DNA of 64,000 nucleotides from Variovorax gracilis (GTDB lineage Bacteria > Pseudomonadota > Gammaproteobacteria > Burkholderiales > Burkholderiaceae_C), in NCBI RefSeq assembly GCF_030317115.1, contig NZ_JASZYF010000003.1, positions 248,001 to 312,000 on the forward strand. The letters run 5' to 3'. The notes beneath the pieces are model-generated. The model did not search any database. It saw nothing but the letters and a program-made list of their open reading frames with translations, and had not been told where the DNA came from. Positions 16,981 through 26,228 of this stretch are shown piece by piece; position 1 is the stretch's first letter; each line of letters starts with the position of its first letter. Both the position numbers and the translations under genes were made by a program.

Positions 16981-17439
16981 CTACGGGTACCGTCTCACCA
17001 CCGATTCGGCGACGCAGGCCGGCTTGGGCGAACCTTCGAGTTCGATGGTGGTTTCCCAGGTCATTTGAAGGCCGTCATTGGGGATCGCCTCCGAGCTCAG
17101 CAGCTTCATCCGCCCCCGCACTGGCCCGCCGACCGGCACGGGCGACATGAATCGGACGCGGTTCAGGCCGTAGTTCACCCCCATGCGCGACTCGACGACG
17201 CTCATCGCCGTTTCGTAGATGCGCGGCAGCAGCGACAAGGTCAGGAAGCCGTGGGCGATCGGCGCGCCGAACGGACCGGCCTTGGCCTTCTCGACGTCCA
17301 CGTGAATCCACTGGTGATCCCCGGTTGCCTCGGCGAACAGGTTGACCTGCTCCTGCGTGATGGTGATCCAGTCGCTCACGGCGACTTCCTGGCCGACGCA
17401 TGCGGCGAGATCCTGGAGGGTCTGGAAGGTCTTTTTCAT
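16981..17439 (-). CDS. MaoC family dehydratase (NodN-like hot-dog fold)
   Basis: The 152-aa hot-dog protein has the MaoC/R-hydratase motif FAEATGDHQWIHVDVEKA (catalytic Asp and His) and GAPIAHGFLTLSLLP. Such proteins hydrate enoyl-CoA thioesters. ATG 17439 (MKKTFQTLQ) is chosen over a longer upstream frame because homologues begin here. The TAG stop abuts the intergenic repeat. There is no clear pathway partner nearby. Confidence 0.88.
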   Translation of the reverse strand: MKKTFQTLQDLAACVGQEVAVSDWITITQEQVNLFAEATGDHQWIHVDVEKAKAGPFGAPIAHGFLTLSLLPRIYETAMSVVESRMGVNYGLNRVRFMSPVPVGGPVRGRMKLLSSEAIPNDGLQMTWETTIELEGSPKPACVAESVVRRYP

Positions 17440-17508
17440 GCGATTCACTTTATCGGGGTGAAGCCACCGCGCCTGTCCACGCCGCGACAAAGGCACTAGG
17501 GAAAAACC

Positions 17509-18129
17509 TCAGGCGTCGAGCCACCGCTGAATCGGCTCCCACTGCTCCAGATCGCGCTGGACGCGGCCGGGAGCGATATCGAACAGCGTGAGGCCACGGG
17601 CTGCAAGCTGGACGTAGTTCTGCGTGTCACGCAGCTCCCCCAGCACCGGCACGCCCAGCCCGGAGACGAACTCGCGCAACCGGTCGGCCGCGAGCGTGCG
17701 GGCGTCCACGCGCATGCCGACCAGGGCGACCTTCGTCTTGTCCGCATGGCGGTGAGACAGCAGCTTGTCGAGGAAGTCCCGCGTCGCATAGATGTCGAAG
17801 ATGCTCGGCTGCAGGGGCACCAGGACCTTGTCGGCCAGCGCCACCACCTCCTTGAAGCGCGAGCCGTGCAAGCCGGAAGGCGTGTCGATGACGGCGTGCG
17901 TCGTTCCGCGCGGCGGCCGCACGACATTGCCGTCCTCGGATGCGTCCCAACTCCTGATCTCGCGCGCCTGCGGCGTCCGCAGGTTGAGCCACAGCCGCGA
18001 CGACTGCTGGCGATCGATGTCACCCAGCATCACCGGATAGCCACGGCTTGCGAAATAGCCCGCGATGTTGGTTGCGAGCGTGGATTTGCCAACTCCGCCC
18101 TTGGGATTGGCGACCAGGACCACCGGCAT
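17509..18129 (-). CDS. Orphan ParA/MinD-family ATPase
   Basis: The 206-aa P-loop ATPase has the deviant Walker A KGGVGKST at residues 10-17 and VIDTPSGL as Walker B. It lacks the N-terminal DNA-binding domain of plasmid ParA proteins and no parB gene or parS-like repeat is nearby, so it is likely an orphan ParA that positions a protein cluster or acts in septum or flagellar placement. ATG 18129 is preceded by GAGGAG. It is divergent from the KefF-like gene with 67 bp between. Confidence 0.85.
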   Translation of the reverse strand: MPVVLVANPKGGVGKSTLATNIAGYFASRGYPVMLGDIDRQQSSRLWLNLRTPQAREIRSWDASEDGNVVRPPRGTTHAVIDTPSGLHGSRFKEVVALADKVLVPLQPSIFDIYATRDFLDKLLSHRHADKTKVALVGMRVDARTLAADRLREFVSGLGVPVLGELRDTQNYVQLAARGLTLFDIAPGRVQRDLEQWEPIQRWLDA

Positions 18130-18196
18130 GTGAGGCTCCTCGAGGCTGAAGACAGGCGCCATGGTAGCCGTGCACGGAGTGCGCTATGTTCGCGGC

Positions 18197-18838
18197 ATGC
18201 CGACAACAACAAGCACGGAAAGCGCCGCCACTCGCATCTACCTCATCGCCGCGCATCCGCATTGGCGGGACTCGCGCGTCAATCGCCAGTTGCTGAGAGC
18301 GGCACAGGCCGTGCCGGGTGTAGACGTCAACGATCTCTACGACACCTACCCCGACTACGCGATCGACGTCGGCACCGAGCAGTCACGGCTTGCCCGCGCC
18401 GACCTGCTGGTCCTGCTGCACCCGATCCAGTGGTATTCGATGCCGGCGCTGCAGAAGCTCTGGCTCGACGAAGTGCTGGGCTACGGATGGGCCTACGGCA
18501 CCGGCGGAACGGCGCTGGAGGGCAAGGATTTCTGGCTGGTCGCCACCACCGGCGGCCCCGAGACGAGCTACCACCCGCAAAGCTACAACCGCTACTTCTT
18601 CGACGCCTTCCTGCCGCCCTACGAGCAGACCGCCGCGCTCTGCGGCATGCGCTTCCTCCCGCCGCTGCTGCTTCATGGCGCACGCAGCGCTCCAGCCGGC
18701 GAGGTGGCGGCGCATGTCGCCGTGTTCAAGGATCGTCTTTCCACCTACCCGAGCTGGCCCGAGCTCGAAGACCTGGACGGCTGCGCGAGCTGCGCCGTGC
18801 CCGAGGTCGACAGGCCCGTCACCCACGGGGAGGCCTGA
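18197..18838 (+). CDS. NAD(P)H oxidoreductase, KefF-like ancillary subunit
   Basis: The 213-aa flavodoxin-fold quinone reductase has LIAAHPHWRDSRVNRQLL at the N-terminus, LLVLLHPIQWYSMPALQKLWLDEVLGYGWAYG, and LVATTGGPETSY, all typical of the KefF/MdaB family. It lies 2 bp upstream of kefC, so it is almost certainly the regulatory partner that activates the potassium efflux system during electrophile stress. ATG 18197 was chosen; an upstream ATG at 18161 adds an unlikely extension. Confidence 0.88.
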   Translation: MPTTTSTESAATRIYLIAAHPHWRDSRVNRQLLRAAQAVPGVDVNDLYDTYPDYAIDVGTEQSRLARADLLVLLHPIQWYSMPALQKLWLDEVLGYGWAYGTGGTALEGKDFWLVATTGGPETSYHPQSYNRYFFDAFLPPYEQTAALCGMRFLPPLLLHGARSAPAGEVAAHVAVFKDRLSTYPSWPELEDLDGCASCAVPEVDRPVTHGEA

Positions 18839-18840
18839 TC

Positions 18841-20685
18841 ATGGAACACGCCCCGGGTTGGCTCGTCAATTCCCTGATCTACCTCGGCGCTGCCGTGCTG
18901 GTGGTGCCGCTGTCGAAGGCGCTCGGGCTCGGCTCGATCATCGGCTACCTGGCCGCCGGCATCGCCATCGGGCCCTGGGGGCTCGGGCTGGTCACCAACG
19001 TCGAGGACATCCTGCACTTCGCGGAGTTCGGCGTGGTGCTCATGCTGTTCCTGGTCGGGCTCGAACTCGAACCCAAGCGCCTGTGGAGCCTGCGCCAGCC
19101 GATCTTCGGCTGGGGTTCGGCGCAGGTGCTGGCCTGCGCCGCGGTGCTGTTCCTGGCCGGCTGGGCGGCGGGCGCGAACTGGCGCGTGGCGCTGGTGGCG
19201 GCGCTGGGACTGGCCCTGTCGTCGACCGCGATCGCTCTCCAGGTACTGGGCGAACGCAACCTGCTGCTGACGTCCAGCGGCCAGGCCGGCTTCTCGATCC
19301 TGCTGTTCCAGGACGTGGCGGCCATTCCGATCCTCGCGCTGCTGCCGCTGCTGGCGGTCGGTGCCGATGCCGGCGGCGGCATGAGCGGCTTCGAACGGAC
19401 GCTGGAAGGGCTGAAGATCGTCGCCGTCATCGGCGGCATCGTGCTCGGGGGCCGACTGGCCATCCGCCCTCTCCTGCGCTGGATCGCCCGCAGCAACACG
19501 CCCGAGATATTCACCGCCGCCGCGCTGCTGCTGGTAGTCGCCATCGCCGCGCTGATGCAGTTCATCGGCCTCTCGATGGCGCTGGGCGCCTTTCTCGCCG
19601 GCGTGCTGCTCGCCGAAAGCGAATACCGCCGCGAACTGGAAACCGACATCGAGCCCTTCAAGGGGCTGCTCCTCGGCCTTTTCTTCATCGCGGTGGGCAT
19701 GAGCATCGACTTCGGCGTGCTCCTTGCCCAGCCGGGGCTCATGGCGGCGGTCGTGGTCGGATTCATGCTGCTCAAGTTCGGCGTGATCTACGCGCTGGGC
19801 AAGGTGATGGGGATTCCCTACCAGCAGCGGCCGGTGTTCACGCTGCTGCTGGCGCAGGGCGGGGAGTTCGCCTTCGTCGTGTTCCAGGCTGCCGGGCCCA
19901 ATGTGCTGCCGCATGGCGTCGCCTCGTTCCTGATCGGGGCGGTCGCGTTGTCGATGCTGATCTCCCCGCTGTTGCTGGTCGCGATCGACAAATGGGTGCT
20001 GCCGCGCTACAGCGCGCACGCGCCGGCCTCGATGGAGGAAATCTCGGAGCAGCAGGACGCCAAGGTCGTCATCTGCGGCTTCGGCCGCTACGGGCAGATC
20101 ATCGGTCGCATGCTGAGCGCGCAGGGCCTCAAGATCACCGTGCTCGACCATGACCCCGACACCATCGAGAGCCTGCGCGAGTTCGGCTTCGGCGTCTTCT
20201 ACGGCGATGCGACACGGCTCGACCTCCTGCGCACCGCCGGCGCCGGCACGGCCAAGGTGCTGGTGATCGCGGTCGACGACATGGAGCAATCGCTCGAAAT
20301 CGTGGACCTGGCGCAAAAGCACTTTCCGAACGCCAGGATCGTTGCGCGCGCGCGCAACGTCGCGCACCTCTATCAGTTGCTCGACCGCAAGGTCGAGTTC
20401 ATCGAGCGCGAGGTGTTCGAGTCGTCGCTGCGCAGCGCCCGCTCGGTGCTCGAAGGGCTCGGCTGGCCAGCGCACGAAGCGCGCGAGACCGCGATGCGCT
20501 TCAGGCGTCGCAACATCCAGTTGATGCACGAGACCTACCCGCACTACAAGGACCGCGCCAAGCTGATCGCGGTCGCGAAGGAAGGCCGGCAGCAGTTCCA
20601 GGAACAGATGGCGCGAGAACGCGAGGAGCGGCGCCAGCGCTCCGGCCTGGATTGGGATCGCGTCGAAGAAGAAAGGACCCCGTAG
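18841..20685 (+). CDS. kefC: Glutathione-regulated potassium-efflux system KefC/KefB
   Basis: The 614-aa monovalent cation:proton antiporter-2 protein has 12 or so membrane helices (residues 1-385) with the Kef motif FLVGLELEPKRLW and the QDVAAIP helix, then a Rossmann RCK_N domain beginning VVICGFGRYGQIIGRML near residue 410 that binds glutathione and NAD in this family. The tail (residues 560-614) is charged. Opening by glutathione adducts releases potassium and acidifies the cytoplasm against electrophiles. Confidence 0.93.
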   Translation: MEHAPGWLVNSLIYLGAAVLVVPLSKALGLGSIIGYLAAGIAIGPWGLGLVTNVEDILHFAEFGVVLMLFLVGLELEPKRLWSLRQPIFGWGSAQVLACAAVLFLAGWAAGANWRVALVAALGLALSSTAIALQVLGERNLLLTSSGQAGFSILLFQDVAAIPILALLPLLAVGADAGGGMSGFERTLEGLKIVAVIGGIVLGGRLAIRPLLRWIARSNTPEIFTAAALLLVVAIAALMQFIGLSMALGAFLAGVLLAESEYRRELETDIEPFKGLLLGLFFIAVGMSIDFGVLLAQPGLMAAVVVGFMLLKFGVIYALGKVMGIPYQQRPVFTLLLAQGGEFAFVVFQAAGPNVLPHGVASFLIGAVALSMLISPLLLVAIDKWVLPRYSAHAPASMEEISEQQDAKVVICGFGRYGQIIGRMLSAQGLKITVLDHDPDTIESLREFGFGVFYGDATRLDLLRTAGAGTAKVLVIAVDDMEQSLEIVDLAQKHFPNARIVARARNVAHLYQLLDRKVEFIEREVFESSLRSARSVLEGLGWPAHEARETAMRFRRRNIQLMHETYPHYKDRAKLIAVAKEGRQQFQEQMAREREERRQRSGLDWDRVEEERTP

Positions 20686-20703
20686 CGTCCGGATCGCCCG
20701 GTT

Positions 20704-21570
20704 CTACTGGTCGAGCTTGAGCAGGCGAACCGCGTTGCCCTTCAGGATGCCGGGCACCACCTCGGGCTTGAAGCCCGCGTCCTCGAAATCCTTCAGCCAG
20801 CGATCAGGCGTGATCAGCGGATAGTCGCTTGCGAACAGCACACGATCCTTCAGCAACGTGTTGGCGTATTGCACCAGCTGCTTCGGGAAGTACTTGGGGC
20901 TCCAGCCCGACAGGTCGATCCAGACATTGGGCTTGTGCGTGGCCACGCTCAGCGCCTCGTCCTGCCACGGAAAGCTCGGGTGAGCCATGATGATCTGCAT
21001 GTCGGGGAAGTCGATGGCGACGTCGTCCAGGTGCATCGGGTTGCTGTATTCGAGCCGGAGGCCGCCGCCGCAGCGCATGCCCGAGCCGATGCCGCTGTGG
21101 CCGGTGTGGAACACGGCCGGCAGCCCGTATTCGTTGATGACCTCGTAGATCGGCCACGCCATCTTGTCGTACGGGTGGAAGCCCTGCACTGTCGGATGGA
21201 ACTTGAAGCCCTTGACGCCGTATTCCTCGATCAACCGGCGGGCTTCGCGCGCTCCCATCTTGCCCTTGTGCGGGTCGATGCTGGCGAAGGCGATCATGAT
21301 GTCCGGGTTCTTCTGCGCCGCCTCCGCGATTTCCTCGTTCGGGATGCGGCGGCGGCCCATGTTCGACTCGGCATCGACCATGAACATCACCAGGCCGATC
21401 TTGCGCTCGCGGTAGTAGTCGATGCTTTCCTGGATGGTCGGGCGGCGGCTCGAACGGAAGTATTTGTCGGCCGCCCGGTCGTATTCTTCGCCGTAGTTGT
21501 CGAAGGGGTTCCAGCAGCTCACCTCGGCATGCGTGTGAGTGTCGATCGCGATCAGGTTCTGGTGGTCCAT
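20704..21570 (-). CDS. Amidohydrolase 2 family, likely beta-ketoacyl-CoA hydrolase of phenylpropenoate degradation
   Basis: The 288-aa TIM-barrel amidohydrolase has IDTHTHAE (first metal His pair), GFKFHPTVQGF (Lys/His), VFHTGHSG, MAHPSFPW and FASDYPLI (metal Asp). The same family includes the CouO-type 4-hydroxyphenyl-beta-ketoacyl-CoA hydrolases, which cleave the ketoacyl-CoA made from p-coumarate or ferulate. The divergent ligase, hydratase and dehydrogenase genes give the matching steps. Start ATG 21570 (MDHQNL); the promoter region is shared with the crotonase gene. The specific substrate is inference. Confidence 0.8.
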   Translation of the reverse strand: MDHQNLIAIDTHTHAEVSCWNPFDNYGEEYDRAADKYFRSSRRPTIQESIDYYRERKIGLVMFMVDAESNMGRRRIPNEEIAEAAQKNPDIMIAFASIDPHKGKMGAREARRLIEEYGVKGFKFHPTVQGFHPYDKMAWPIYEVINEYGLPAVFHTGHSGIGSGMRCGGGLRLEYSNPMHLDDVAIDFPDMQIIMAHPSFPWQDEALSVATHKPNVWIDLSGWSPKYFPKQLVQYANTLLKDRVLFASDYPLITPDRWLKDFEDAGFKPEVVPGILKGNAVRLLKLDQ

Positions 21571-21635
21571 GGGCAGTTGTCTCCAGGCGGTTGGCAGCTT
21601 AGGGTAAGTCCTCATGCCGCACCCTGTCGCGCGGC

Positions 21636-21685
21636 TTGAATTGATTATTTTCTATAACCATAATCGATCGTACTCCGGAATGCAA
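21636..21685. promoter_or_regulatory. Divergent promoter with inverted repeat, candidate MarR operator
   Basis: The inverted repeat TTGATTAT (21641-21648), 11 bases, ATAATCGA (21660-21667) matches at 7 of 8 arm positions. On the plus strand it overlaps TTGAAT (21636-21641), a 17-bp spacer, CATAAT (21659-21664). On the minus strand TTGCAT (21680-21685) with a 17-bp spacer and TATGGT (21657-21662) points to the amidohydrolase. A regulator bound at the repeat would cover both promoters. The MarR gene at the end of the plus-strand operon is the natural candidate. Confidence 0.6.
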
Positions 21686-21687
21686 TC

Positions 21688-22461
21688 ATGAACCACACCG
21701 ACCTCCAGCTCGAACTTCAGGGCGACATCGCCATCATCCGCCTCACGCGCGGCGCCAAGCGCAATGCGCTGTCGGATGCGCTGATCCTCGCACTGCGCAA
21801 CACCTTCGAAAACCTGCCTTCCACGGTGCGTGCGGCGGTCATCGATGGCGAGGGCCCGCATTTCTGCGCCGGGCTCGACCTCTCCGAGCTGCAGGAGCGC
21901 GACGCCGGCCAAGGCCTGCAGCACTCGCGCATGTGGCATGCGGCGCTCGATCTGGTGCAGTTCGGCCCGGTTCCCGTGATCGCCGCGCTCCACGGGGCCG
22001 TCGTCGGCGGCGGCCTCGAGCTCGCGAGCGCCTGCCACATCCGCGTGGCCGACGCGACCACGTTCTACGCGCTGCCGGAAGGCTCGCGCGGCATCTTTGT
22101 CGGCGGCGGCGGCTCGGTGCGAATCCCCAAGCTGATCGGCGCCGCCCGAATGACCGACATGATGATGACGGGCCGCGTCTACAACGCCGAGGAAGGCGAG
22201 CGCGCCGGTTTCGCGCAGTACCTCGTCGCGGAAGGCTCGGCCTTCGACAAGGCAATCGAACTCGCCAAGCGCGTGGCGACCAACGCCCCGCTCACCAACT
22301 ACGCGCTGATGCACGCGCTGCCTCGCATCGCCGAGCAGCCGGCCGACCATGGCTTCTTTACCGAAGCACTGATGGCCGGCATCGCGCAAAGCGCGCCCGA
22401 CGCCAAGGAGCGCGTCCGCGCCTTCCTGGAAGGCAAAGCCGGAAAAGTGCAGAAGACCTGA
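21688..22461 (+). CDS. Enoyl-CoA hydratase/crotonase family protein
   Basis: The 257-aa crotonase-fold protein has both oxyanion-hole regions: GEGPHFCAGLDLSEL and ALHGAVVGGGLELASACHIRVA (with the first catalytic Glu position). It is first in the plus-strand operon, 25 bp before the CoA ligase. Its likely substrate is feruloyl-CoA or p-coumaroyl-CoA. It could be a simple hydratase (CouN-like, giving the 3-hydroxyacyl-CoA) or a hydratase-lyase; the presence of a dehydrogenase and ketoacyl-CoA hydrolase favours the former. Confidence 0.87.
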   Translation: MNHTDLQLELQGDIAIIRLTRGAKRNALSDALILALRNTFENLPSTVRAAVIDGEGPHFCAGLDLSELQERDAGQGLQHSRMWHAALDLVQFGPVPVIAALHGAVVGGGLELASACHIRVADATTFYALPEGSRGIFVGGGGSVRIPKLIGAARMTDMMMTGRVYNAEEGERAGFAQYLVAEGSAFDKAIELAKRVATNAPLTNYALMHALPRIAEQPADHGFFTEALMAGIAQSAPDAKERVRAFLEGKAGKVQKT

Positions 22462-22486
22462 TCCCTCTCGAAGATCCGAGGACCCC

Positions 22487-24397
22487 ATGCAAGCCACACG
22501 CCCCGGCACAGCCCTGCCCCGATACCGCCCCCTGAACTTCGGCGTGCGCCACGTCAGCCTGCGCGAAGGCGCATCCGGCGTGCGGTACCTGCAAGCCACC
22601 GACCCGCTCGGCAGCTACGCCGAGCGCATCACCGACCTCCTGATGCACTGGGCAGAGGTCGCGCCGGACCGCAGCTTCATGGCGCGCCGCGAGCAGTTGC
22701 CCGACGGCGGCACCGGCGCGTGGCAGCACCTGAGCTATTCGGAGGCGCTGCAGGGTGCGCGCCGCATCGGCCAGGCCCTGCTCGACCGCGGCCTGAGCGC
22801 CGAACGGCCGGTGGTGATCCTGAGCGAGAACAGTCTGGAGCACGCACTGCTGTCGCTCGGCTGCATCTACGCCGGCATCCCCTATTGCCCTGCGTCGCCC
22901 GCCTATTCCACGGTCAGCCAGGACTACGACAAGCTGCGCCACGTCTTCGACACGTTGACGCCGGGCCTGGTGTTCGCCAGCGACGCCTCGCGCTTCGGAC
23001 GCGCCATTGCCGCGGTCGTGCCGAAGGACGTCGAGGTCGTGCTGCACCGCGGCCACGGCGGCGAGGGCGACACGGGCAAGACATCGCCCGAGCTTGCCGG
23101 CCGCCAACTCACCGCTTTCGACAGCCTGCTCGCCACCCCTGCGACCCCGGCCGTCGATGCAGCCATGGCAGCGACGGGCCCTGACACCATCACCAAGTTC
23201 CTCTTCACCTCGGGCTCGACCAAGATGCCCAAGGCGGTCATCAACACGCAGCGCATGTGGTGTGCCAACCAGGTGCAGATCGCCCAGTCGCTGCCGGCGC
23301 TCGCCGAGGAGCCGCCGGTGCTGATCGACTGGCTGCCGTGGAACCACACCTTCGGCAGCAACCACAACGTCGGCATCACGATCTATCACGGCGGCACGCT
23401 CTACATTGACGACGGCAAGCCGACGCCGGCGGGCATGGCCGAGACGCTGCGCAACCTGCGCGAGATCGCGCCCACCGTGTACTTCAATGTGCCAACCGGC
23501 TTCGAAGCCATCGCACAGGCCATGCAGACCGATGCGCAACTGCGCAAGACCCTGCTCTCGCGGGTTCGCATGTTCTTCTATTCCGGCGCCGGCCTCGCCC
23601 AGCCCGTGTGGGACCTGCTGCATTCCATCCAGGAAGCCGAGATCGGCGAGCGCATCGTCATGGCAACCGGTCTTGGCATGACCGAATCGGGCCCTTCCGC
23701 GATGTTCATCAACAGCCCGAACGTGCGCGCCGGCGACGTCGGCGTGCCGACCCCCGGCATGACGCTGAAGCTGATCGAGGTCGACGGCAAGACCGAGGTG
23801 CGCTATCGCGGCCCCAACGTCACGCCGGGCTACTGGCGCTCGGAGGAAGCCACGCGCGAAGCCTTTGACGAAGAAGGCTTTCTCTGCACCGGCGACGCCG
23901 TGCAGTGGATCGACGAAGCCGACATCCACCGCGGCCTGCGCTTCGACGGGCGCATCGCGGAAGACTTCAAGCTGGCGACGGGCACCTTCGTGAGCGTCGG
24001 CCCGCTGAGAGCCAGGATCATCGCGGCCGGCGCGCCCTACGTTCAGGACGTGGTGCTGACCGGCATCAACCTCAAGGAAGTCGGCGCACTCATCTTCCCG
24101 ACGCAGGCAGTGCGCACGCTCGCCGGCCTGGCGCCCGATGCGCCGATGAAGGACGTGGTCGAAAGCGCCCCCGTCCAGGCGCAGATCCAGGCCCTGCTCG
24201 ACACGCTCGCCGCATCGAGCACCGGCAGCGCCAACCGCATCGCCCGCGCGCACGTCGTATCCGAGCCGCCTTCGATCGACAAGGGCGAGGTCACCGACAA
24301 GGGCTCCATCAACCAGCGTGCCGTGCTCAAGCACCGCGCCACGCTGGCAGAAGCCCTGCATGCCGACACGCTGCCTTTCACGCTGAAGCCCCGATAA
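22487..24397 (+). CDS. fcs: Feruloyl-CoA synthase (hydroxycinnamate:CoA ligase)
   Basis: The 636-aa ANL-superfamily enzyme has the adenylation motif LFTSGSTKMPKAV near residue 237, IDWLPWNHTFG, and the A8-like region GFLCTGDAVQWID. The N-terminal opening (RPLNFGVRHVSLREGASGVRYLQATDPLG) and overall length match the feruloyl-CoA synthase group, which is longer than ordinary acyl-CoA ligases. It activates ferulate, p-coumarate or caffeate with ATP and CoA in the cytoplasm. Confidence 0.9.
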   Translation: MQATRPGTALPRYRPLNFGVRHVSLREGASGVRYLQATDPLGSYAERITDLLMHWAEVAPDRSFMARREQLPDGGTGAWQHLSYSEALQGARRIGQALLDRGLSAERPVVILSENSLEHALLSLGCIYAGIPYCPASPAYSTVSQDYDKLRHVFDTLTPGLVFASDASRFGRAIAAVVPKDVEVVLHRGHGGEGDTGKTSPELAGRQLTAFDSLLATPATPAVDAAMAATGPDTITKFLFTSGSTKMPKAVINTQRMWCANQVQIAQSLPALAEEPPVLIDWLPWNHTFGSNHNVGITIYHGGTLYIDDGKPTPAGMAETLRNLREIAPTVYFNVPTGFEAIAQAMQTDAQLRKTLLSRVRMFFYSGAGLAQPVWDLLHSIQEAEIGERIVMATGLGMTESGPSAMFINSPNVRAGDVGVPTPGMTLKLIEVDGKTEVRYRGPNVTPGYWRSEEATREAFDEEGFLCTGDAVQWIDEADIHRGLRFDGRIAEDFKLATGTFVSVGPLRARIIAAGAPYVQDVVLTGINLKEVGALIFPTQAVRTLAGLAPDAPMKDVVESAPVQAQIQALLDTLAASSTGSANRIARAHVVSEPPSIDKGEVTDKGSINQRAVLKHRATLAEALHADTLPFTLKPR

Positions 24398-24418
24398 CCC
24401 CACCAGGAGACACATGCC

Positions 24419-25183
24419 ATGAACATCCAAGGACAAGCTGCACTCGTCACCGGCGGCGCCTCCGGCCTCGGCGAAGCCACGGCGCGCGAGCTCGCGCGGC
24501 TCGGCGCCAAGGTCGCCGTGCTCGACGTCAATGCCACGCTCGCCGAAAAGGTCGCCGCCGAAATCGGCGGCATCGCCTGCGTCTGCGACATCACGCAGGC
24601 CGACAGCGTCACGGCTGCGCTCGACAAGGCCGAGGCCGCGCACGGCCCCGCGCGCATCCTCATGAACGTGGCCGGCATCGGCAGCGCCAAGCGCCTCGTC
24701 GGCAAGGACGGCAACCCCGCACCGCTGGAGGACTTCGTTCGGGTGGTCAACGTCAACCTCATCGGCGCCTACAACATCAGCCGTCTCTATGCGGCGCGCT
24801 GCGCGAAGCTCGAACCGGTCGAAGGCGGCGAGCGCGGCGTGATGATGTTCACCGCCTCGGTTGCGGCCTTCGACGGCCAGGTCGGGCAGCAGGCCTACAG
24901 CGCATCGAAAGGCGGCCTGGTCGGCATGACCCTGCCGATGGCGCGCGACCTCGCGCAGCACGGCATCCGTGTGTGCACCATCGCACCGGGCCTCTTCGCG
25001 ACGCCGCTGCTCAAGGAACTTCCGGAGCCCATCCAGCAATCGCTGGCCGCGTCGATCCCCTTCCCGCCGCGCCTGGGCAAGCCCTCGGAGTTCGCCGAAC
25101 TGGCCTGCCACATCGTGACCAACGGGCACCTCAACGGCGAGGTGATCCGGCTGGACGGCGCACTGCGCATGGCGCCGCGCTGA
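24419..25183 (+). CDS. SDR 3-hydroxyacyl-CoA dehydrogenase (HSD10-like)
   Basis: The 254-aa short-chain dehydrogenase has the NAD loop TGGASGLGEATA, a DITQ acidic site, NVAGIGSAK, and the catalytic YSASK. VLDVNAT after strand 2 places an Asp at the NAD-specifying position. The layout matches type II 3-hydroxyacyl-CoA dehydrogenases. In this operon it would oxidise the hydroxyacyl-CoA made by the hydratase, producing the substrate of the amidohydrolase. It starts 22 bp after the ligase gene. Confidence 0.88.
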   Translation: MNIQGQAALVTGGASGLGEATARELARLGAKVAVLDVNATLAEKVAAEIGGIACVCDITQADSVTAALDKAEAAHGPARILMNVAGIGSAKRLVGKDGNPAPLEDFVRVVNVNLIGAYNISRLYAARCAKLEPVEGGERGVMMFTASVAAFDGQVGQQAYSASKGGLVGMTLPMARDLAQHGIRVCTIAPGLFATPLLKELPEPIQQSLAASIPFPPRLGKPSEFAELACHIVTNGHLNGEVIRLDGALRMAPR

Positions 25184-25224
25184 GTCTGCTCGACGAATTC
25201 AACGAACTCCCCAGGAGACAAGAC

Positions 25225-26214
25225 ATGACCACCCGACGCCATTTCGTCCAGGCCCTCGGCGCAGCCACCGCCCTCGGCGCGCTGCATCCGTTCGCCGCGC
25301 TCGCGGAAGCGCTCAACCAGGTGAAGATCCTCTACGGCTTCCCGGCCGGCAGTGCCGGCGACAGCGTCGCGCGGCGCGTCGGCGACAAGCTCGGCAACAC
25401 CGCGTTCACCAAGAACGCAGCGGTGGTCGACAACCGGCCGGGCGCCGGCGGCCGCATCGCGCTTGAGGCGCTCAAGACCTCGCCGGCCGACGGCTCGGTG
25501 CTGGCGGTTTGCCAGGCTTCGGCGCTGTCGACCTATCCGCACATCTACAGCAAGCTCAACTACACGATCAGCGACTTCGCGCCGATCTCGATCGGCGCCG
25601 TCATGACGCACGGGCTCGCCGTGGGTCCGATGGTGCCGGCGGAAGTGAAGACGTTGAAGGACTACATCGCGTGGGCGAAGGCCAATCCCAAGGACGCCAG
25701 CTACGGTTCGCCCGGTGCGGGATCGACGCCGCACTTCCTGGGCGCTCTGCTCGGCCTCAACAGCGGCACGGAACTCAAGCACGTCCCCTATCGCGGCTCG
25801 CTGCCGGCGGTGAACGACGTGGTCGGCGGGCAGATCGCGTCCAGCATGACGCCGGCCGGCGACTACCTCCCCTTCGCCAAGGCCGGCAAGCTGCGCGTGC
25901 TCGCCACCTCGGGCAACAAGCGGGCGCCCTACTTCCCCGACGTCCCCACGTTCGCGGAGCAAGGCTTTCCCGAGATCGTTGCGGAAGAATGGTTCGGCTT
26001 CATCGCACCCGCGAAGACGCCAGCCAGCGTCATCACGGCCGCCAACGCCGCCATCACCACCGCGCTGAAGGACCCGGCCATCATCGAAGGCCTCTTCGCC
26101 GTCGGCCTGGTCGCGAACGGATCGTCTCCCGAGGAGATGAAGAAGTCCATCCAGAGCGAATACGAGCGCTGGGGCCCGCTGGTCAAGAAGATCGGCTTCA
26201 CCGCCGAGTCCTGA
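25225..26214 (+). CDS. Bug-family (TctC-like) periplasmic substrate-binding protein
   Basis: The 329-aa protein has an N-terminal twin-Arg-like signal (MTTRRHFVQALGAATALGALHPFAALA) and the Bug signature of two beta-alpha motifs: YGFPAGSAGDSVARRV and VVDNRPGAGGRIALEAL. Bug proteins bind carboxylates for tripartite tricarboxylate transporters. No TctA or TctB membrane gene is nearby, so the partner is elsewhere or the protein acts as a sensor. The operon context suggests a hydroxycinnamate ligand. AGGAGA precedes ATG 25225. Confidence 0.9.
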   Translation: MTTRRHFVQALGAATALGALHPFAALAEALNQVKILYGFPAGSAGDSVARRVGDKLGNTAFTKNAAVVDNRPGAGGRIALEALKTSPADGSVLAVCQASALSTYPHIYSKLNYTISDFAPISIGAVMTHGLAVGPMVPAEVKTLKDYIAWAKANPKDASYGSPGAGSTPHFLGALLGLNSGTELKHVPYRGSLPAVNDVVGGQIASSMTPAGDYLPFAKAGKLRVLATSGNKRAPYFPDVPTFAEQGFPEIVAEEWFGFIAPAKTPASVITAANAAITTALKDPAIIEGLFAVGLVANGSSPEEMKKSIQSEYERWGPLVKKIGFTAES

Positions 26215-26228
26215 CACGCCGGCTTGCG

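Noticed and set aside
22358..25129. 923-codon minus-strand open frame
   Set aside because: It runs antisense to the crotonase, feruloyl-CoA synthase and SDR genes, with shadow-type composition and no domains.
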